A DNA stretch of 64,000 nt from Odontesthes bonariensis. Its lineage: Eukaryota > Chordata > Actinopteri > Atheriniformes > Atherinopsidae. The position numbers and the translations under genes are program-made. Location: positions 35,269,711-35,333,710 of the forward strand of contig NC_134507.1 of assembly GCF_027942865.1 (NCBI RefSeq), read 5' to 3'. The notes beneath the pieces are model-generated. The model was not told where the DNA came from, searched no databases, and saw only the letters and a program-made list of their open reading frames with translations. Below, in pieces: positions 42,296 through 54,870 of the stretch (position 1 is the stretch's first letter; each line of letters opens with the position of its first letter).

Positions 42296-45200
42296 TCAGA
42301 GGAGATCCCCACCCTGTTGCTCCTTCTCACCTGCCTCACCCGGAGAGCCGGGCCGTCGCTGCTTTGACCTTTTTGTGTGTAGCTCCGGCTCCTTCATCCG
42401 AATGGGCACAGAGGCGATTCTTCTTTGTGGATGTGTCCTAGGCCCACCGCCTGCAGCTCCGGCCGCTTGAGCCGCTGCTGCGGCCATCCGGATCACAGCC
42501 ACGGGGGGGATCTGCATGCGCTTCCTCACCAGCAAGTTCCTGGAGGTCCACATGGCGTCTTTGATGGCGGCTAGGGTGAGCCACTGCTTGGCAAAGTCAT
42601 TCTTTTTTATTTTTGTTTGGCTCACCCCATAGAGCACGAGTTGTGCTGTGAGGACCTCCCTTGCTGGCAAGTACGGGAATTGCAAGGAGCCGGCTGTTGC
42701 CCACTGGTCTGCAGCAGCGCTGCACTCCCAGAGCAGGTGCCTCACCGACTCGGGCGCGCCACAACCAGGTCGCGGGCAGGTTGAGATCGCTGACATGCCC
42801 CGGGAGTGCATAACGGACCTGACTGGCAGGATCTCATGAGCCACCATCCACGACAGGTCCCGAAGTCTGTTTGGGAGAGCGGAATGGCTGACGTTGCACC
42901 AAACTGTTGAGGGCTCGCCGAACGCGAGCCCACGCACCGGACTCACTGGTTCCCGCTCCTGCACAACAGAAATCAAAGAGCGGTGGTTTGTTAAAACATG
43001 CAACTCCTCTGCCTCCAAGTTAAAATGCTTTAAGAACGTCTGGATAAAAGCATAGGATGGTGGCAGGCTAAAAGACACAGGCACTTTTAGGTCGGTGGGT
43101 AAAATCTTCAGTCTTCTGAGGTAAGAACCCATCCAGAATCGTGTCATTGCTTTAGTTTTGGGGTTTCCGGATGGGTCTGTGGCCTGTAGGATGTGCAGTG
43201 TAGTGTATCTGCTTCCTAAAAACAAATAAAAATCAGGCACTCCTTTTCCTCCTTTCTCTTTTTGTTTCTTCATTACATCTCTCCTCAGTCTTTCCCACTT
43301 GGAGCCCCACAGAAAATAAAAAATGGCTCGGTCCAGGTCTAAAAGCACTTTTCTAGGTGGGATAAAAACAGAACTGATTAGTAAAAGCAAAGGTAAAATC
43401 ACGGCTTTGATGATTAAAACCTTTCCTTCAATGGTCAGTCCTCTAAGTCCCCAGTATCCTAGTCTTTGCTTTACTTTCCCTACCACGTCTGGCCAGTTTG
43501 ATGTCCCTCCCCCTTCCTTGTCAAAATTAATCCCCAGTATTTTCTGTTTTGTCTGGGTTATAGTCACGGGGAGTCCTGCAGTCTCAGTCGCTGTCCATGG
43601 CCCGTAAAATTGGGCTTGGGTCTTGTTTCTGTTTAGTTTTGCCCCAGAGGCCCGTCCATACCAGTCGGTCAAGTCCAGAGTCCTATTGATAGATAATAGG
43701 TCTGTACATAAAATGTTCACGTCGTCCATATATAAAACACACTTTGTCGATTGTCCCCCGCTCCCCGGGACTCTCACCCCATTGATTCGGTGGTCCCTTC
43801 TCAAGCTCTGTGCCAGTGGTTCCACACAGATGATGTAGAGGAGGGCAGATAACGGACAACCCTGACGGACACCGCAGTGGATGTTTACTGCTTTTGTCAG
43901 ATGCCCGTTAACAAGGAATTTGCTGGTAATGCCCCGGTACAGCAGACCCACCCAAGCTATAAACCTTTCTGGGAACCCCATTTTTTGCAGTACCTGGAAA
44001 AGGTACTGGTGCGAGACCCGATCAAAGGCTTTCTCAAAGTCTAAATTTAGGACTGCTAGCCGAATGTTTCTGTCTCTCGCATAACAGATGGTGTCTCGGA
44101 TCAGTACGAGGCTGTCGGTTATCTTCCTCCCCGGGATGGCACAGGCTTGATCCGGGTGAATCAGGTCTTCTAAAAACAAGGACATACGTGAGGCTAAAAG
44201 TTTACTAAAAAGTTTACAGTCAAAGTTTAAAAGTGTAATCGGTCTCCAATTCTTCAAGTCAGTCTTGTCTTTTTTTTTGTGAAGAAGAGTCACTATCCCT
44301 GCTCTAAAACTGTCAGGAAGTCGCTCAAGTTGCTCAAATTCCATAAAAACAGTAAACAAGTCAGGTGCTAAAATATCCCAAAAGGTCAAATAAAATTCCA
44401 AGGGAAGTCCATCTTGTCCTGGGGACTTACCTTTCTTAAAATTTGTAAAACATTTATTTAACTCTGAAATGGTAAAATCTTGGGTTAAAAGCACACTGTC
44501 TTTTACTGTTTTTTCTATGAAATTTAAAACTTCTGTCATGGTGTCAATTTCAACAGGTTTTTGTTCGTACAGTTCACGATAAAATTGTTCAACAGCTTGT
44601 TTAATTTCTTCCATTGAATCAACTGTGCACCCGTTCTCTTTTCTTAGCTTTAAAATGGCCCCCCCTTTATTCACAATTTTCTTAAAAAAATACCTTGTGC
44701 ACTTCTCTCCTTCCTCTATTTCTCGTTCCCTGCTTCTTAAAATGACACCCTTACTTTTAATATCTGCTAAAACCGACATCTCTGTTTTCACTTGTTTAAT
44801 TTCATCATTAAAATCCATCCCTTGTTGGTTTAATTTAAAATAGCGCTGTAGTCGCTTCTGCAGTCCCATCATGCGTCTGTTTTCCCTATTCTTTTTTCTC
44901 CTACCTGCCTGTCTAAAGAAAGTCTGGGTCTTTTCCTTCACCATTTTCCACCAGTGTGCACGTGTATCGTAAAAGTCTTGAAGGGTCTGCCACTCGTGGT
45001 ACTGCTCCCGGTACTGACTAACTATTTCATCTTCTTTTAAAAGGGAGCAGTTTAGTTTCCACAGACCACTTCCGGAAGTCACACCCGAAGAGAGTGATAG
45101 GGTGCAGGAAAGCATTAGGTTATCGGAAAAGAAAACGGGGGTCAATCTAGCATCGGTTGGTGGGCAGTCCCGTGTAAAAAGGTAGTCTATACGAGAGGCT

Positions 45201-45826
45201 CTGGTGCCATCACCACTGAACCAGGTGAAGCCCTCCTCTCTGGGATGCATGGTTTTAAAACAGTCCTGAAGTTTAAAATCCTTGCATATGCCCTGTAATA
45301 AAACCGATGTTTTGTCAACTTTAAAAAATTCCCCTGCTCTTTTTCTGTCACTCCTGCTTAAAATACAGTTAAAATCACCCCCTAAAACTAGTGGTGCCCT
45401 ACCTAGCATGTGGGACTGCAGGTCTTCTAAAAGGTCATACCGGTCATTTTTTTCGTTAAAGCCATAAATATTTAAGAGGTTAAAATCTTGTCCCATAAAA
45501 GTCAAATGTGCTAAAAGTGCCCGTCCGTCTCTCACCACAGTGCTGCCCTTCACCAGAACCTGAGGGTTTTTGATTAAAATGGCCACTCCATCATTTTTGT
45601 TTTGGTTGGATCCACTCCACAATGATGTCTGTGGCCACATCTCCTCCCACTGTCTGTAGTGCTTTAAAAACGGTAGGCCGCATTCCTGTATTAAAAGAAC
45701 ATCTGACTTAAAAGAACTAAGAAAGGATAAAACACTCTGGGCTCTAACTTTCGACTTTACACTTCTCACATTAATAGTTGAGAGAGTGAGTGTCATGAGT
45801 ATGGTTAAAAACAACAGGTATGACAT
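42296..45826 (-). CDS. LINE ORF2: endonuclease-reverse transcriptase (copy G)
   Basis: 1176 residues. The N-terminal APE-type endonuclease (about 15-245) shows INV (N19), QE (E48), IYGFN (Y121, N124), GGDFN (D151, N153) and SRIDYLF (D214). The final motif is SDN (D235, N236) where SDH is expected. The reverse transcriptase follows with [21 protein letters not shown] (Asp596), [12 protein letters not shown] and the catalytic YMDD (699-702). A CCHC motif CPRPGC...HLLWEC lies around 1020-1040, then a basic Ala/Gly-rich tail. The protein would nick the U2 gene and prime reverse transcription at the nick. The His-to-Asn change probably disables nicking; the equivalent His is needed in human L1. 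Start chosen at the first Met after the ORF1 stop. Confidence 0.92.
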   Translation of the reverse strand: MSYLLFLTILMTLTLSTINVRSVKSKVRAQSVLSFLSSFKSDVLLIQECGLPFLKHYRQWEEMWPQTSLWSGSNQNKNDGVAILIKNPQVLVKGSTVVRDGRALLAHLTFMGQDFNLLNIYGFNEKNDRYDLLEDLQSHMLGRAPLVLGGDFNCILSRSDRKRAGEFFKVDKTSVLLQGICKDFKLQDCFKTMHPREEGFTWFSGDGTRASRIDYLFTRDCPPTDARLTPVFFSDNLMLSCTLSLSSGVTSGSGLWKLNCSLLKEDEIVSQYREQYHEWQTLQDFYDTRAHWWKMVKEKTQTFFRQAGRRKKNRENRRMMGLQKRLQRYFKLNQQGMDFNDEIKQVKTEMSVLADIKSKGVILRSREREIEEGEKCTRYFFKKIVNKGGAILKLRKENGCTVDSMEEIKQAVEQFYRELYEQKPVEIDTMTEVLNFIEKTVKDSVLLTQDFTISELNKCFTNFKKGKSPGQDGLPLEFYLTFWDILAPDLFTVFMEFEQLERLPDSFRAGIVTLLHKKKDKTDLKNWRPITLLNFDCKLFSKLLASRMSLFLEDLIHPDQACAIPGRKITDSLVLIRDTICYARDRNIRLAVLNLDFEKAFDRVSHQYLFQVLQKMGFPERFIAWVGLLYRGITSKFLVNGHLTKAVNIHCGVRQGCPLSALLYIICVEPLAQSLRRDHRINGVRVPGSGGQSTKCVLYMDDVNILCTDLLSINRTLDLTDWYGRASGAKLNRNKTQAQFYGPWTATETAGLPVTITQTKQKILGINFDKEGGGTSNWPDVVGKVKQRLGYWGLRGLTIEGKVLIIKAVILPLLLLISSVFIPPRKVLLDLDRAIFYFLWGSKWERLRRDVMKKQKEKGGKGVPDFYLFLGSRYTTLHILQATDPSGNPKTKAMTRFWMGSYLRRLKILPTDLKVPVSFSLPPSYAFIQTFLKHFNLEAEELHVLTNHRSLISVVQEREPVSPVRGLAFGEPSTVWCNVSHSALPNRLRDLSWMVAHEILPVRSVMHSRGMSAISTCPRPGCGAPESVRHLLWECSAAADQWATAGSLQFPYLPAREVLTAQLVLYGVSQTKIKKNDFAKQWLTLAAIKDAMWTSRNLLVRKRMQIPPVAVIRMAAAAAQAAGAAGGGPRTHPQRRIASVPIRMKEPELHTKRSKQRRPGSPGEAGEKEQQGGDLL
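45119..45121 (-). other. Endonuclease His-to-Asn codon (ORF2 residue 236)
   Basis: AAC here, CAC in copies B (4890-4892) and E (22027-22029). The same AAC is present in copies F (38127-38129) and H (52438-52440). Confidence 0.85.
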
Positions 45827-45875
45827 CTTAAAAGACTAAATGAGGGTTAAAACATTTCAAATGTCTTAAAAGCAG

Positions 45876-47183
45876 TTATGTAATTTCTTGTGAATGGAGC
45901 TCTTCCTTCACTTCTACAGGTGAGAGGCGAGGGTGTTGAGCTCTATTCCCCGGTCGGACTCTGGGGGTTGGCCTCTGTTGCAAGGTTTTGTCAAACTTTG
46001 AGTCTCTAGGGGTTGATTGCAGAACTACATTTAAAAAAGAGACCTCATTTGGTGAATTGGAGGGGAAGACTCTGGGCTCCCCCACAGATGAACTGTCTGA
46101 GGTAGTCCCAGCTCTTCCCCTCTTCTCTGAGACTATAGGAGAATCAGAGGACAATTCTGATGCAAGCCTCTTTGTTTGCTGGGCATCTGGGAGGGAGGCA
46201 TCCTCGCTATCATCCTGTGATTGGACTTCTTCACATTCTGAACTAGCTCCGCCTTCTGCCTGCATCACCTCCTCCTCTCCAGAACTCTCCATTGGTGGGG
46301 GTGTAGCAGGCCCCTCCCCCTCCTCGGCCTCACCTGACTGCTGTCCACCATTCAGGGATTTTGGCGGGAAGTTTGAATTTTCCAGCCCAGCTGTTTCAAG
46401 TAGCTCGTTAACTGCCTCGGTCTGCCCTCCATTTCCTTCCCGCGTTTTTTTGGATTTCAATTTGTTGGCAAAGGATTTTGGGCAATCTCTGAAGAGGTGG
46501 TTTGATTCTCCACAGAGATTGCACTTTCTGCCATTCGTACACTCTTCGAAGGTGTGACCGATTCCTCTACATTTGCCACAAAACACCTTCGTGCAGGCCT
46601 CCACCAGGTGCCCGTGCTCCCCACACTTGCGGCAGAGTTTGGGCTGTCCCTGGTAGTGGATGTAGCCTCTGTTTTCTCCCAAGACAATCATGGATGGGAG
46701 ATGTTTCAGGCCCTGGAAGCCCTGGGGGTCTTGCCATTGTTGGATGGGGACCCTCCAGGCGCAGTTCCAGATGCAGTCAACATCCCTCACCTTCATTGCC
46801 TGGCCTTTAACAGTGCAGAATCTTCCCAACCATATACAGATATCTTCTGCGTTCACCATTTCATTGAACATTCTGACAATTACTGTCTTCAGAGTATTGT
46901 CAGTAAGTTTCTCAACAGTAAACGCAGAAAACTGGGCTTGTACATTTTCAAATCTTGTCCAAAACTCCTGCAGCAAAGCTGCAGTGCGAAAACTTACATC
47001 GAAACCTTTGTTAAAAGGCAATGACAGGATGCAATTCAAATCGTCTGGCTTGAAGTTCAATATATTTTGAATTAGCTTCCGAGAGAAGTCCAATCTGGAC
47101 ATCTCTATGAGCTTTCCTTCTTTTTCTTTAAACAAAAATCTAGCGCTGTGGTGCCTCCTCATGCCAGCATAGTTTGCCGACAT
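45876..47183 (-). CDS. LINE ORF1: CCHC zinc-knuckle RNA-binding protein (copy G)
   Basis: 435 residues. The N-terminal ~160 residues carry no named motif but contain a conserved block ([20 protein letters not shown]). Three CCHC knuckles follow: C184/C187/H192/C197, C202/C205/H210/C215 and C221/C224/H229/C234. After them comes an acidic, Ser/Glu-rich region and a basic Pro/Arg tail. ORF1 of Tx1-clade LINEs binds the element RNA in the ribonucleoprotein. It differs from sister copies at residue 137 (Cys for Gly). The 49-bp gap to ORF2 suggests reinitiation or another cap-independent route for ORF2. Confidence 0.92.
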   Translation of the reverse strand: MSANYAGMRRHHSARFLFKEKEGKLIEMSRLDFSRKLIQNILNFKPDDLNCILSLPFNKGFDVSFRTAALLQEFWTRFENVQAQFSAFTVEKLTDNTLKTVIVRMFNEMVNAEDICIWLGRFCTVKGQAMKVRDVDCIWNCAWRVPIQQWQDPQGFQGLKHLPSMIVLGENRGYIHYQGQPKLCRKCGEHGHLVEACTKVFCGKCRGIGHTFEECTNGRKCNLCGESNHLFRDCPKSFANKLKSKKTREGNGGQTEAVNELLETAGLENSNFPPKSLNGGQQSGEAEEGEGPATPPPMESSGEEEVMQAEGGASSECEEVQSQDDSEDASLPDAQQTKRLASELSSDSPIVSEKRGRAGTTSDSSSVGEPRVFPSNSPNEVSFLNVVLQSTPRDSKFDKTLQQRPTPRVRPGNRAQHPRLSPVEVKEELHSQEIT

Positions 47184-47538
47184 GATGGAGGCACCACAAA
47201 CAGTTTTTAAATAAAATGCTTAAAAGAACAATAATAAATATCTCACTAAAACCCAATAAAAGAGTAAAAAGTGGATAAAAGGGTACTAAAAAGGGATACT
47301 TACCTTCCTCCAAAAAAAAAAAAAAAAAACGGAACAACGACACCGACCCTGTTTCAGCTGAAACTCGTTCAAAAAGCAAAAACCTGAAAAAAAGGGGGTA
47401 ATAAAGGAAAATTTGACAAAGAACTGCAACTACAAAAGAGTTGGAATACTTTGACCACGCACAAAAAAGAACCTCCAAAGCGTGAGAATTTAATGCCGAA
47501 AAGGCATAAAATAGTCCACCCAAAGGAGACGATCGCAG

Positions 47539-47564
47539 TCTTAGCCAAAAGGCCGAGAAGCGAT
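47539..47564 (-). pseudogene. U2 snRNA 5' end (nt 1-26)
   Basis: Pairs with 41768-41916 across LINE copy G; nt 27-38 are missing. Confidence 0.94.
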
Positions 47565-47862
47565 AACCCTCCACTGTTTCACGTCCGAGCGCCCTTCCTG
47601 GCACAATGCGCACTTGTGGCGGTGCTCTTTTTTTGCCTACAAAGCGTCACTTTGCACCTCCGCCCACCCGCTGCAGTGAGCACTCTTCAGCCGTTTCAGA
47701 TGGTACAACTTTGCACTCCCGCCCGCTCCACTGAGCACCATTCAAACAACAACACTTTAGCGCTCCAGCTTTGAACATGGGCACGGTCTCAACAAATAAG
47801 GTGACTCTACTCCGAGAAGTCACTTGGCACAGCAAGAAGATTTCCTTTGCACAGACAGAATG

Positions 47863-47981
47863 GGCTTCACCCGCAAAGGTAAAGCCTTCCAAAAATAGAA
47901 ACAACTCATTAATGTTGCTCTCCACGGAAGTCTTTAGTAAAAGGCGAAAGACTTGTACGTTATGAAGAGAAACCAGAGTAC
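47863..47981 (-). ncRNA. U5 snRNA
   Basis: Complete copy, identical in visible features to 40544-40662, from which it is one 7319-bp unit away. Confidence 0.93.
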
Positions 47982-48287
47982 GAGTATTTGACACTGCGGG
48001 AGCAGTGCATCAGGCTAGTTGGCATAGCCACCTTCCCCACGGTGAGCTTTGCTTGGTTGAGACGCTGGCTCCTCGGCCGACCAGGTAGGAACAATCGGGC
48101 CCTATTCAATGGCTGCTTTGTCTTTTACTCTGTGCAAAAGACTAGGGGTCTTGAGGCTTTGTTCTGACCGCTCATTGGGTGTAGAGGTTTTTTTCAAGCA
48201 ATTCTCCCAGTCGGCCCAATCCCAGAGCCATCTCAAAGTGGAGTTCACTTTCGCTCTCTTTTTTCGCAGACTAAAAGCCAGAGTTTT

Positions 48288-48366
48288 ATCTCAGAAGCTA
48301 AGCAGAGTCGGGCCTGGTTAGTATTTGGATGGGGAGACCGCCTGGGAATACCAGGTGCTGTAAGCC
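48288..48366 (+). pseudogene. Inverted, 5'-truncated 5S rRNA fragment
   Basis: As in the neighbouring unit (TATTTGG variant, extra-G C box), 226 bp from and facing the 5S gene at 48593. Confidence 0.88.
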
Positions 48367-48592
48367 TTTTGGCTTCTCCAGGCGCATGCAGTTTGACTGC
48401 GTCAAATGCAAAGGCAGTCCCTGTTTGACGTTTTGGAACTGCTCCTTTGTCAGGACAAAGTTAAATGTATGAGGATCAAAGGCAACAATGACCTGGGACA
48501 TCTTAGCAGATCCAGGATCAGCAAGATGGATCACAGGGTGATCAACAGATGTTTCAACAAAAGACATGCAGAGAGAAGAGAAGAGAGAAAAA

Positions 48593-48711
48593 TGCTTACA
48601 GCACCTGGTATTCCCAAGCGGTCTCCCATCCAAGTACTAACCAGGCCCGACCCTGCTTGGCTTCCGAGTTCGTACGAGATCGGGCGTGTTCAGGGCGGTG
48701 TGGCCGTAAGC
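48593..48711 (-). rRNA. 5S ribosomal RNA
   Basis: 119 nt with normal A box (AGCCAAGCAGGGTCG) and C box, and a T-run after the 3' end. One change (CGTACGAACTCG) is shared with the divergent copy at 41275. Likely functional. Confidence 0.93.
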
Positions 48712-49085
48712 CACAGTCCCCGTGACAAATATGTGTTACATAGGTGCTGGAACCATACGTTTCCCCTATTTTACCAGAGAGTTGGCTTGAGAGGCTGATG
48801 TTGAGCCTGCACGTCGACTTCCCTGATGTGATTGTTCTCTGCAGCTGAAAATGGGACTCTCAGATAACTTAGTGTGTGTCTGTCAAGCTCCTCTTTTCTC
48901 TGTGTGTAGTTTGGTGTTCATGGTCATACAGAGAAACCAGGGAAGCTCAATCCCACGACGTGCTCATAAACTGCGTCTTTTCTAAAGATTATAGTTCCAT
49001 TTTAGAAGTCAGAATACTCCCTCAATGGCTCCCTGAAACTACCACCATGTACCGCTGGTTTTGTTATTTCACAAGAGTTGGGAAG

Positions 49086-49234
49086 AGTGCACCATTCCCG
49101 GCGGCACTGCAGTACCGGGTCGATGCGTGGAGTGAACGGAGCAAGCCCCTTTTTCAACCCCTGTGCCTAAAAATCCATTTAATATGTAGTCCTCATATAG
49201 AGGACGTATCAGATATTAAACTGATAAGAACAGA
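49086..49234 (-). pseudogene. U2 snRNA 3' part (nt 39-187)
   Basis: Standard boundaries, attached to the tail of LINE copy H; carries the same GGAATGG change as 41768-41916. Confidence 0.92.
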
Positions 49235-52200
49235 TTTTTGTTTTGAAAAAATTTATTGACACTAATACATCCTATTTTCACAAAAACTTCATATTTAAGA
49301 CATTTGTTTAACCTATGAATAAAAACATCAATAAATAAGTGTAATCTGTATAACCACATTTAAAACAACAACAATAAAACAAGTTTTTCATGGGATATTA
49401 CAGATAAAGTCAATGTCGTCTAATGTAAAAGCTACATGTGAAGTAGTTCTCATGCGAGTAGCAGTTTGTATTGAGTGTCTTTAAAAAGGAGTGCATTAGT
49501 TAAAATGCTCTCTTCCAAGTACATTTTTTGTGCAGGAGCGCAGTGAGTCCCTACCCAGGGAAACTCATTTCGCTCCCCCAAACAGTAGGTCTCTCGGGAT
49601 CCTCTCGTGGTGCTCAGAGGAGATCCCCACCCTGTTGCTCCTTCCCACCTGCCTCACCCGGAGAGCCAGGCCGTCGCTGCTTTGACCTTTTTGTGTGTAG
49701 CTCCGGCTCCTTCATCCGAATGGGCACAGAGGCGATTCTTCTTTGTGGATGTGTCCTAGGCCCACCGCCTGCAGCTCCGGCCGCTTGAGCCGCTGCTGCG
49801 GCCATCCGGATCACAGCCACGGGGGGGATCTGCATGCGCTTCCTCACCAGCAAGTTCCTGGAGGTCCACATGGCGTCTTTGATGGCGGCTAGGGTGAGCC
49901 ACTGCTTGGCAAAGTCATTCTTTTTTATTTTTGTTTGGCTCACCCCATAGAGCACGAGTTGTGCTGTGAGGACCTCCCTTGCTGGCAAGTACGGGAATTG
50001 CAAGGAGCCGGCTGTTGCCCACTGGTCTGCAGCAGCGCTGCACTCCCAGAGCAGGTGCCTCACCGACTCGGGCGCGCCACAACCAGGTCGCGGGCAGGTT
50101 GAGATCGCTGACATGCCCCGGGAGTGCATAACGGACCTGACTGGCAGGATCTCATGAGCCACCATCCACGACAGGTCCCGAAGTCTGTTTGGGAGAGCGG
50201 AATGGTTGACGTTGCACCAAACTGTTGAGGGCTCGCCGAACGCGAGCCCACGCACCGGACTCACTGGTTCCCGCTCCTGCACAACAGAAATCAAAGAGCG
50301 GTGGTTTGTTAAAACATGCAACTCCTCTGCCTCCAAGTTAAAATGCTTTAAGAACGTCTGGATAAAAGCATAGGATGGTGGCAGGCTAAAAGACACAGGC
50401 ACTTTTAGGTCGGTGGGTAAAATCTTCAGTCTTCTGAGGTAAGAACCCATCCAGAATCGTGTCATTGCTTTAGTTTTGGGGTTTCCGGATGGGTCTGTGT
50501 TCTGTAGGATGTGCAGTGTAGTGTATCTGCTTCCTAAAAACAAATAAAAATCAGGCACTCCTTTTCCTCCTTTCTCTTTTTGTTTCTTCATTACATCTCT
50601 CCTCAGTCTTTCCCACTTGGAGCCCCACAGAAAATAAAAAATGGCTCGGTCCAGGTCTAAAAGCACTTTTCTAGGTGGGATAAAAACAGAACTGATTAGT
50701 AAAAGCAAAGGTAAAATCACGGCTTTGATGATTAAAACCTTTCCTTCAATGGTCAGTCCTCTAAGTCCCCAGTATCCTAGTCTTTGCTTTACTTTCCCTA
50801 CCACGTCTGGCCAGTTTGATGTCCCTCCCCCTTCCTTGTCAAAATTAATCCCCAGTATTTTCTGTTTTGTCTGGGTTATAGTCACGGGGAGTCCTGCAGT
50901 CTCAGTCGCTGTCCATGGCCCGTAAAATTGGGCTTGGGTCTTGTTTCTGTTTAGTTTTGCCCCAGAGGCCCGTCCATACCAGTCAGTCAAGTCCAGAGTC
51001 CTATTGATGGATATTAGGTCTGTACATAAAATGTTCACGTCGTCCATATATAAAACACACTTTGTCGATAGTCCCCCGCTCCCCGGGACTCTCACCCCAT
51101 TGATTCGGTGGTCCCTTCTCAAGCTCTGTGCCAGTGGTTCCACACAGATGATGTAGAGGAGGGCAGATAACGGACAACCCTGACGGACACCGCAGTGGAT
51201 GTTTACTGCTTTTGTCAGATGCCCGTTAACAAGGAATTTGCTGGTAATGCCCCGGTACAGCAGACCCACCCAAGCTATAAACCTTTCTGGGAACCCCATT
51301 TTTTGCAGTACCTGGAAAAGGTACTGGTGCGAGACCCGATCAAAGGCTTTCTCAAAGTCTAAATTTAGGACTGCTAGCCGAATGTTTCTGTCTCTCGCAT
51401 AACAGATGGTGTCTCGGATCAGTACGAGGCTGTCGGTTATCTTCCTCCCCGGGATGGCACAGGCTTGATCCGGGTGAATCAGGTCTTCTAAAAACAAGGA
51501 CATACGTGAGGCTAAAAGTTTACTAAAAAGTTTACAGTCAAAGTTTAAAAGTGTAATCGGTCTCCAATTCTTCAAGTCAGTCTTGTCTTTTTTTTTGTGA
51601 AGAAGAGTCACTATCCCTGCTCTAAAACTGTCAGGAAGTCGCTCAAGTTGCTCAAATTCCATAAAAACAGTAAACAAGTCAGGTGCTAAAATATCCCAAA
51701 AGGTCAAATAAAATTCCAAGGGAAGTCCATCTTGTCCTGGGGACTTCCCTTTCTTAAAATTTGTAAAACATTTATTTAACTCTGAAATTGTAAAATCTTG
51801 GGTTAAAAGCACACTGTCTTTTACTGTTTTTTTCTATGAAATTTAAAACTTCTGTCATGGTGTCCATTTCAACAGATTTTTGTTCGTACAGTTCACGATA
51901 AAATTGTTCAACAGCTTGTTTAATTTCTTCCATTGAATCAACTGTGCACCCGTTCTCTTTTCTTAGCTTTAAAATGGCCCCCCCTTTATTCACAATTTTC
52001 TTAAAAAAATACCTTGTGCACTTCTCTCCTTCCTCTATTTCTCGTTCCCTGCTTCTTAAAATGACACCCTTACTTTTAATATCTGCTAAAATCGACATCT
52101 CTGTTTTCACTTGTTTAATTTCATCATTAAAATCCATCCCTTGTTGGTTTAATTTAAAATAGCGCTGTAGTCGCTTCTGCAGTCCCATCATGCGTCTGTT

Positions 52201-54844
52201 TTTCCTATTCTTTTTTCTCCTACCTGCCTGTCTAAAGAAAGTCTGGGTCTTTTCCTTCACCATTTCCCACCAGTGTGCACGTGTATCGTAAAAGTCTTGA
52301 AGGGTCTGCCACTCGTGGTACTGCTCCCGGTACTGACTAACTATTTCATCTTCTTTTAAAAGGGAGCAGTTTAGTTTCCACAGACCACTTCCGGAAGTCA
52401 CACCCGAAGAGAGTGATAGGGTGCAGGAAAGCATTAGGTTATCGGAAAAGAAAACGGGGGTCAATCTAGCATCGGTTGGTGGGCAGTCCCGTGTAAAAAG
52501 GTAGTCTATACGAGAGGCTCTGGTGCCATCACCACTGAACCAGGTGAAGCCCTCCTCTCTGGGATGCATGGTTTTAAAACAGTCCTGAAGTTTAAAATCC
52601 TTGCATATGCCCTGTAATAAAACCGATGTTTTGTCAACTTTAAAAAATTCCCCTGCTCTTTTTCTGTCACTCCTGCTTAAAATACAGTTAAAATCACCCC
52701 CTAAAACTAGTGGTGCCCTACCTAGCATGTGGGACTGCAGGTCTTCTAAAAGGTCATACCGGTCATTTTTTTCGTTAAAGCCATAAATATTTAAGAGGTT
52801 AAAATCTTGTCCCATAAAAGTCAAATGTGCTAAAAGTGCCCGTCCGTCTCTCACCACAGTGCTGCCCTTCACCAGAACCTGAGGGTTTTTGATCAAAATG
52901 GCTACTCCATCATTTTTGTTTTGGTTGGATCCACTCCACAATGATGTCTGTGGCCACATCTCCTCCCACTGTCTGTAGTGCTTTAAAAACGGTAGGCCGC
53001 ATTCCTGTATTAAAAGAACATCTGACTTAAAAGAACTAAGAAAGGATAGAACACTCTGGGCTCTAACTTTCGACTTTACACTTCTCACATTAATAGTTGA
53101 GAGAGTGAGTGTCATGAGTATGGTTAAAAACAACAGGTATGACATCTTAAAAGACTAAATGAGGGTTAAAACATTTCAAATGTCTTAAAAGCAGTTATGT
53201 AATTTCTTGTGAATGGAGCTCTTCCTTCACTTCTACAGGTGAGAGGCGAGGGTGTTGAGCTCTATTCCCCGGTCGGACTCTGGGGGTTGGCCTCTGTTGC
53301 AAGGTTTTGTTAAACTTTGAGTCTCTAGGGGTTGATTGCAGAACTACATTTAAAAAAGAGACCTCATTTGGTGAATTGGAGGGGAAGACTCTGGGCTCCT
53401 CCACAGATGAACTGTCTGAGGTAGTCCCAGCTCTTCCCCTCTTCTCTGAGACTATAGGAGAATCAGAGGACAATTCTGATGCAAGCCTCTTTGTTTGCTG
53501 GGCATCTGGGAGGGAGGCATCCTCGCTATCATCCTGTGATTGGACTTCTTCACATTCTGAACTAGCTCCGCCTTCTGCCTGCATCACCTCCTCCTCTCCA
53601 GAACTCTCCATTGGTGGGGGTGTAGCAGGCCCCTCCCCCTCCTCGGCCTCACCTGACTGCTGTCCACCATTCAGGGATTTTGGCGGGAAGTTTGAATTTT
53701 CCAGCCCAGCTGTTTCAAGTAGCTCGTTAACTGCCTCGGTCTGCCCTCCATTTCCTTCTCGCGTTTTTTTGGATTTCAATTTGTTGGCAAAGGATTTTGG
53801 GCAATCTCTGAAGAGGTGGTTTGATTCTCCACAGAGATTGCACTTTCTGCCATTCGTACACTCTTCGAAGGTGTGACCGATTCCTCTACATTTGCCACAA
53901 AACACCTTCGTGCAGGCCTCCACCAGGTGCCCGTGCTCCCCACACTTGCGGCAGAGTTTGGGCTGTCCCTGGTAGTGGATGTAGCCTCTGTTTTCTCCCA
54001 ATACAATCATGGATGGGAGATGTTTCAGGCCCTGGAAGCCCTGGGGGTCTTGCCATTGTTGGATGGGGACCCTCCAGGCGCAGTTCCAGATGCCATCGAC
54101 ATCCCTCACCTTCATTGCCTGGCCTTTAACAGTGCAGAATCTTCCCAACCATATACAGATATCTTCTGCGTTCACCATTTCATTGAACATTCTGACAATT
54201 CTTCAGAGTATTGTCAGTAAGTTTCTCAACAGTAAACGCAGAAAACTGGGCTTGCACATTACCAAATCTCATCCAAAACTCCTGCAGCAAAGCTGCAGTG
54301 CGAAAACTTACATCGAAACCTTTGTTAAAAGGCAATGACAGGATGCAATTCAAATCGTCTGGCTTGAAGTTCAATATGTTTTGAATTAGCTTCCGAGAGA
54401 AGTCCAATCTGGACATCTCTATAAGCTTTCCTTCTTTTTCTTTAAATAAAAATCTAGCGCTGTGGTGCCTCCTCATGCCAGCATAGTTTGCCGACATGAT
54501 GGAGGCACCACAAACAGTTTTTAAATAAAATGCTTAAAAGAACAATAATAAATATCACACTAAAAGCCAATAAAAGAGTAAGAAGTGGATAAAAAGGTAC
54601 TAAAAAGGGATACTTACCTTCCTCTAAAAAACGGAACACCGACACTGACCCTTTTTCAGCTGAAACTCGTTCAAAAACCAAAAAACTGGGAAAAAAAAGG
54701 GTAATACAGGAAAATTTAAATGCAAAGAACTCCAAATACAAACGACTTGGAATACTTTGATCGAACGCAAAAAGGAACCTCCAAAGCGAGAAAATTTAAT
54801 GCCAAAAAAGCATAAAATAGTCCACCCAAAGGAGGCGATCGCAG
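49235..54844 (-). mobile_element. Keno-type LINE in U2 (copy H), full length, two frameshifts
   Basis: Near twin of copy G. ORF1 starts at 54497 and is shifted by a 5-bp deletion near 54200. ORF2 starts at 53145 and is shifted by an extra T in the T-run at about 51827-51833; the remainder (51812-49614) has all RT motifs and the C-terminal CCHC. The endonuclease has Asn at the histidine site. It reaches U2 nt 26 at 54845. Confidence 0.92.
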
Positions 54845-54870
54845 TCTTAGCCAAAAGGCCGAGAAGCGAT
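54845..54870 (-). pseudogene. U2 snRNA 5' end (nt 1-26)
   Basis: The last U2 start of the right array; pairs with 49086-49234. The U2 upstream region continues to 55033, then the unit is broken off before U5. Confidence 0.93.

Larger units (their letters stand above)
41917..47538 (-). mobile_element. Keno-type Tx1-clade LINE in U2 (copy G), full length with both ORFs open
   Basis: A 5.6-kb element inserted between U2 nt 26 (47539) and nt 39 (41916). In transcription order it has a ~355-bp 5' UTR, ORF1 (47183-45876), a 49-bp gap, ORF2 (45826-42296), a ~380-bp 3' UTR with AATAAA and a short tail. Two ORFs, CCHC-rich ORF1, APE-type endonuclease and insertion into U2 match the Keno family of the Tx1 clade. 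This is the only copy in the window with both frames open. Confidence 0.93.
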
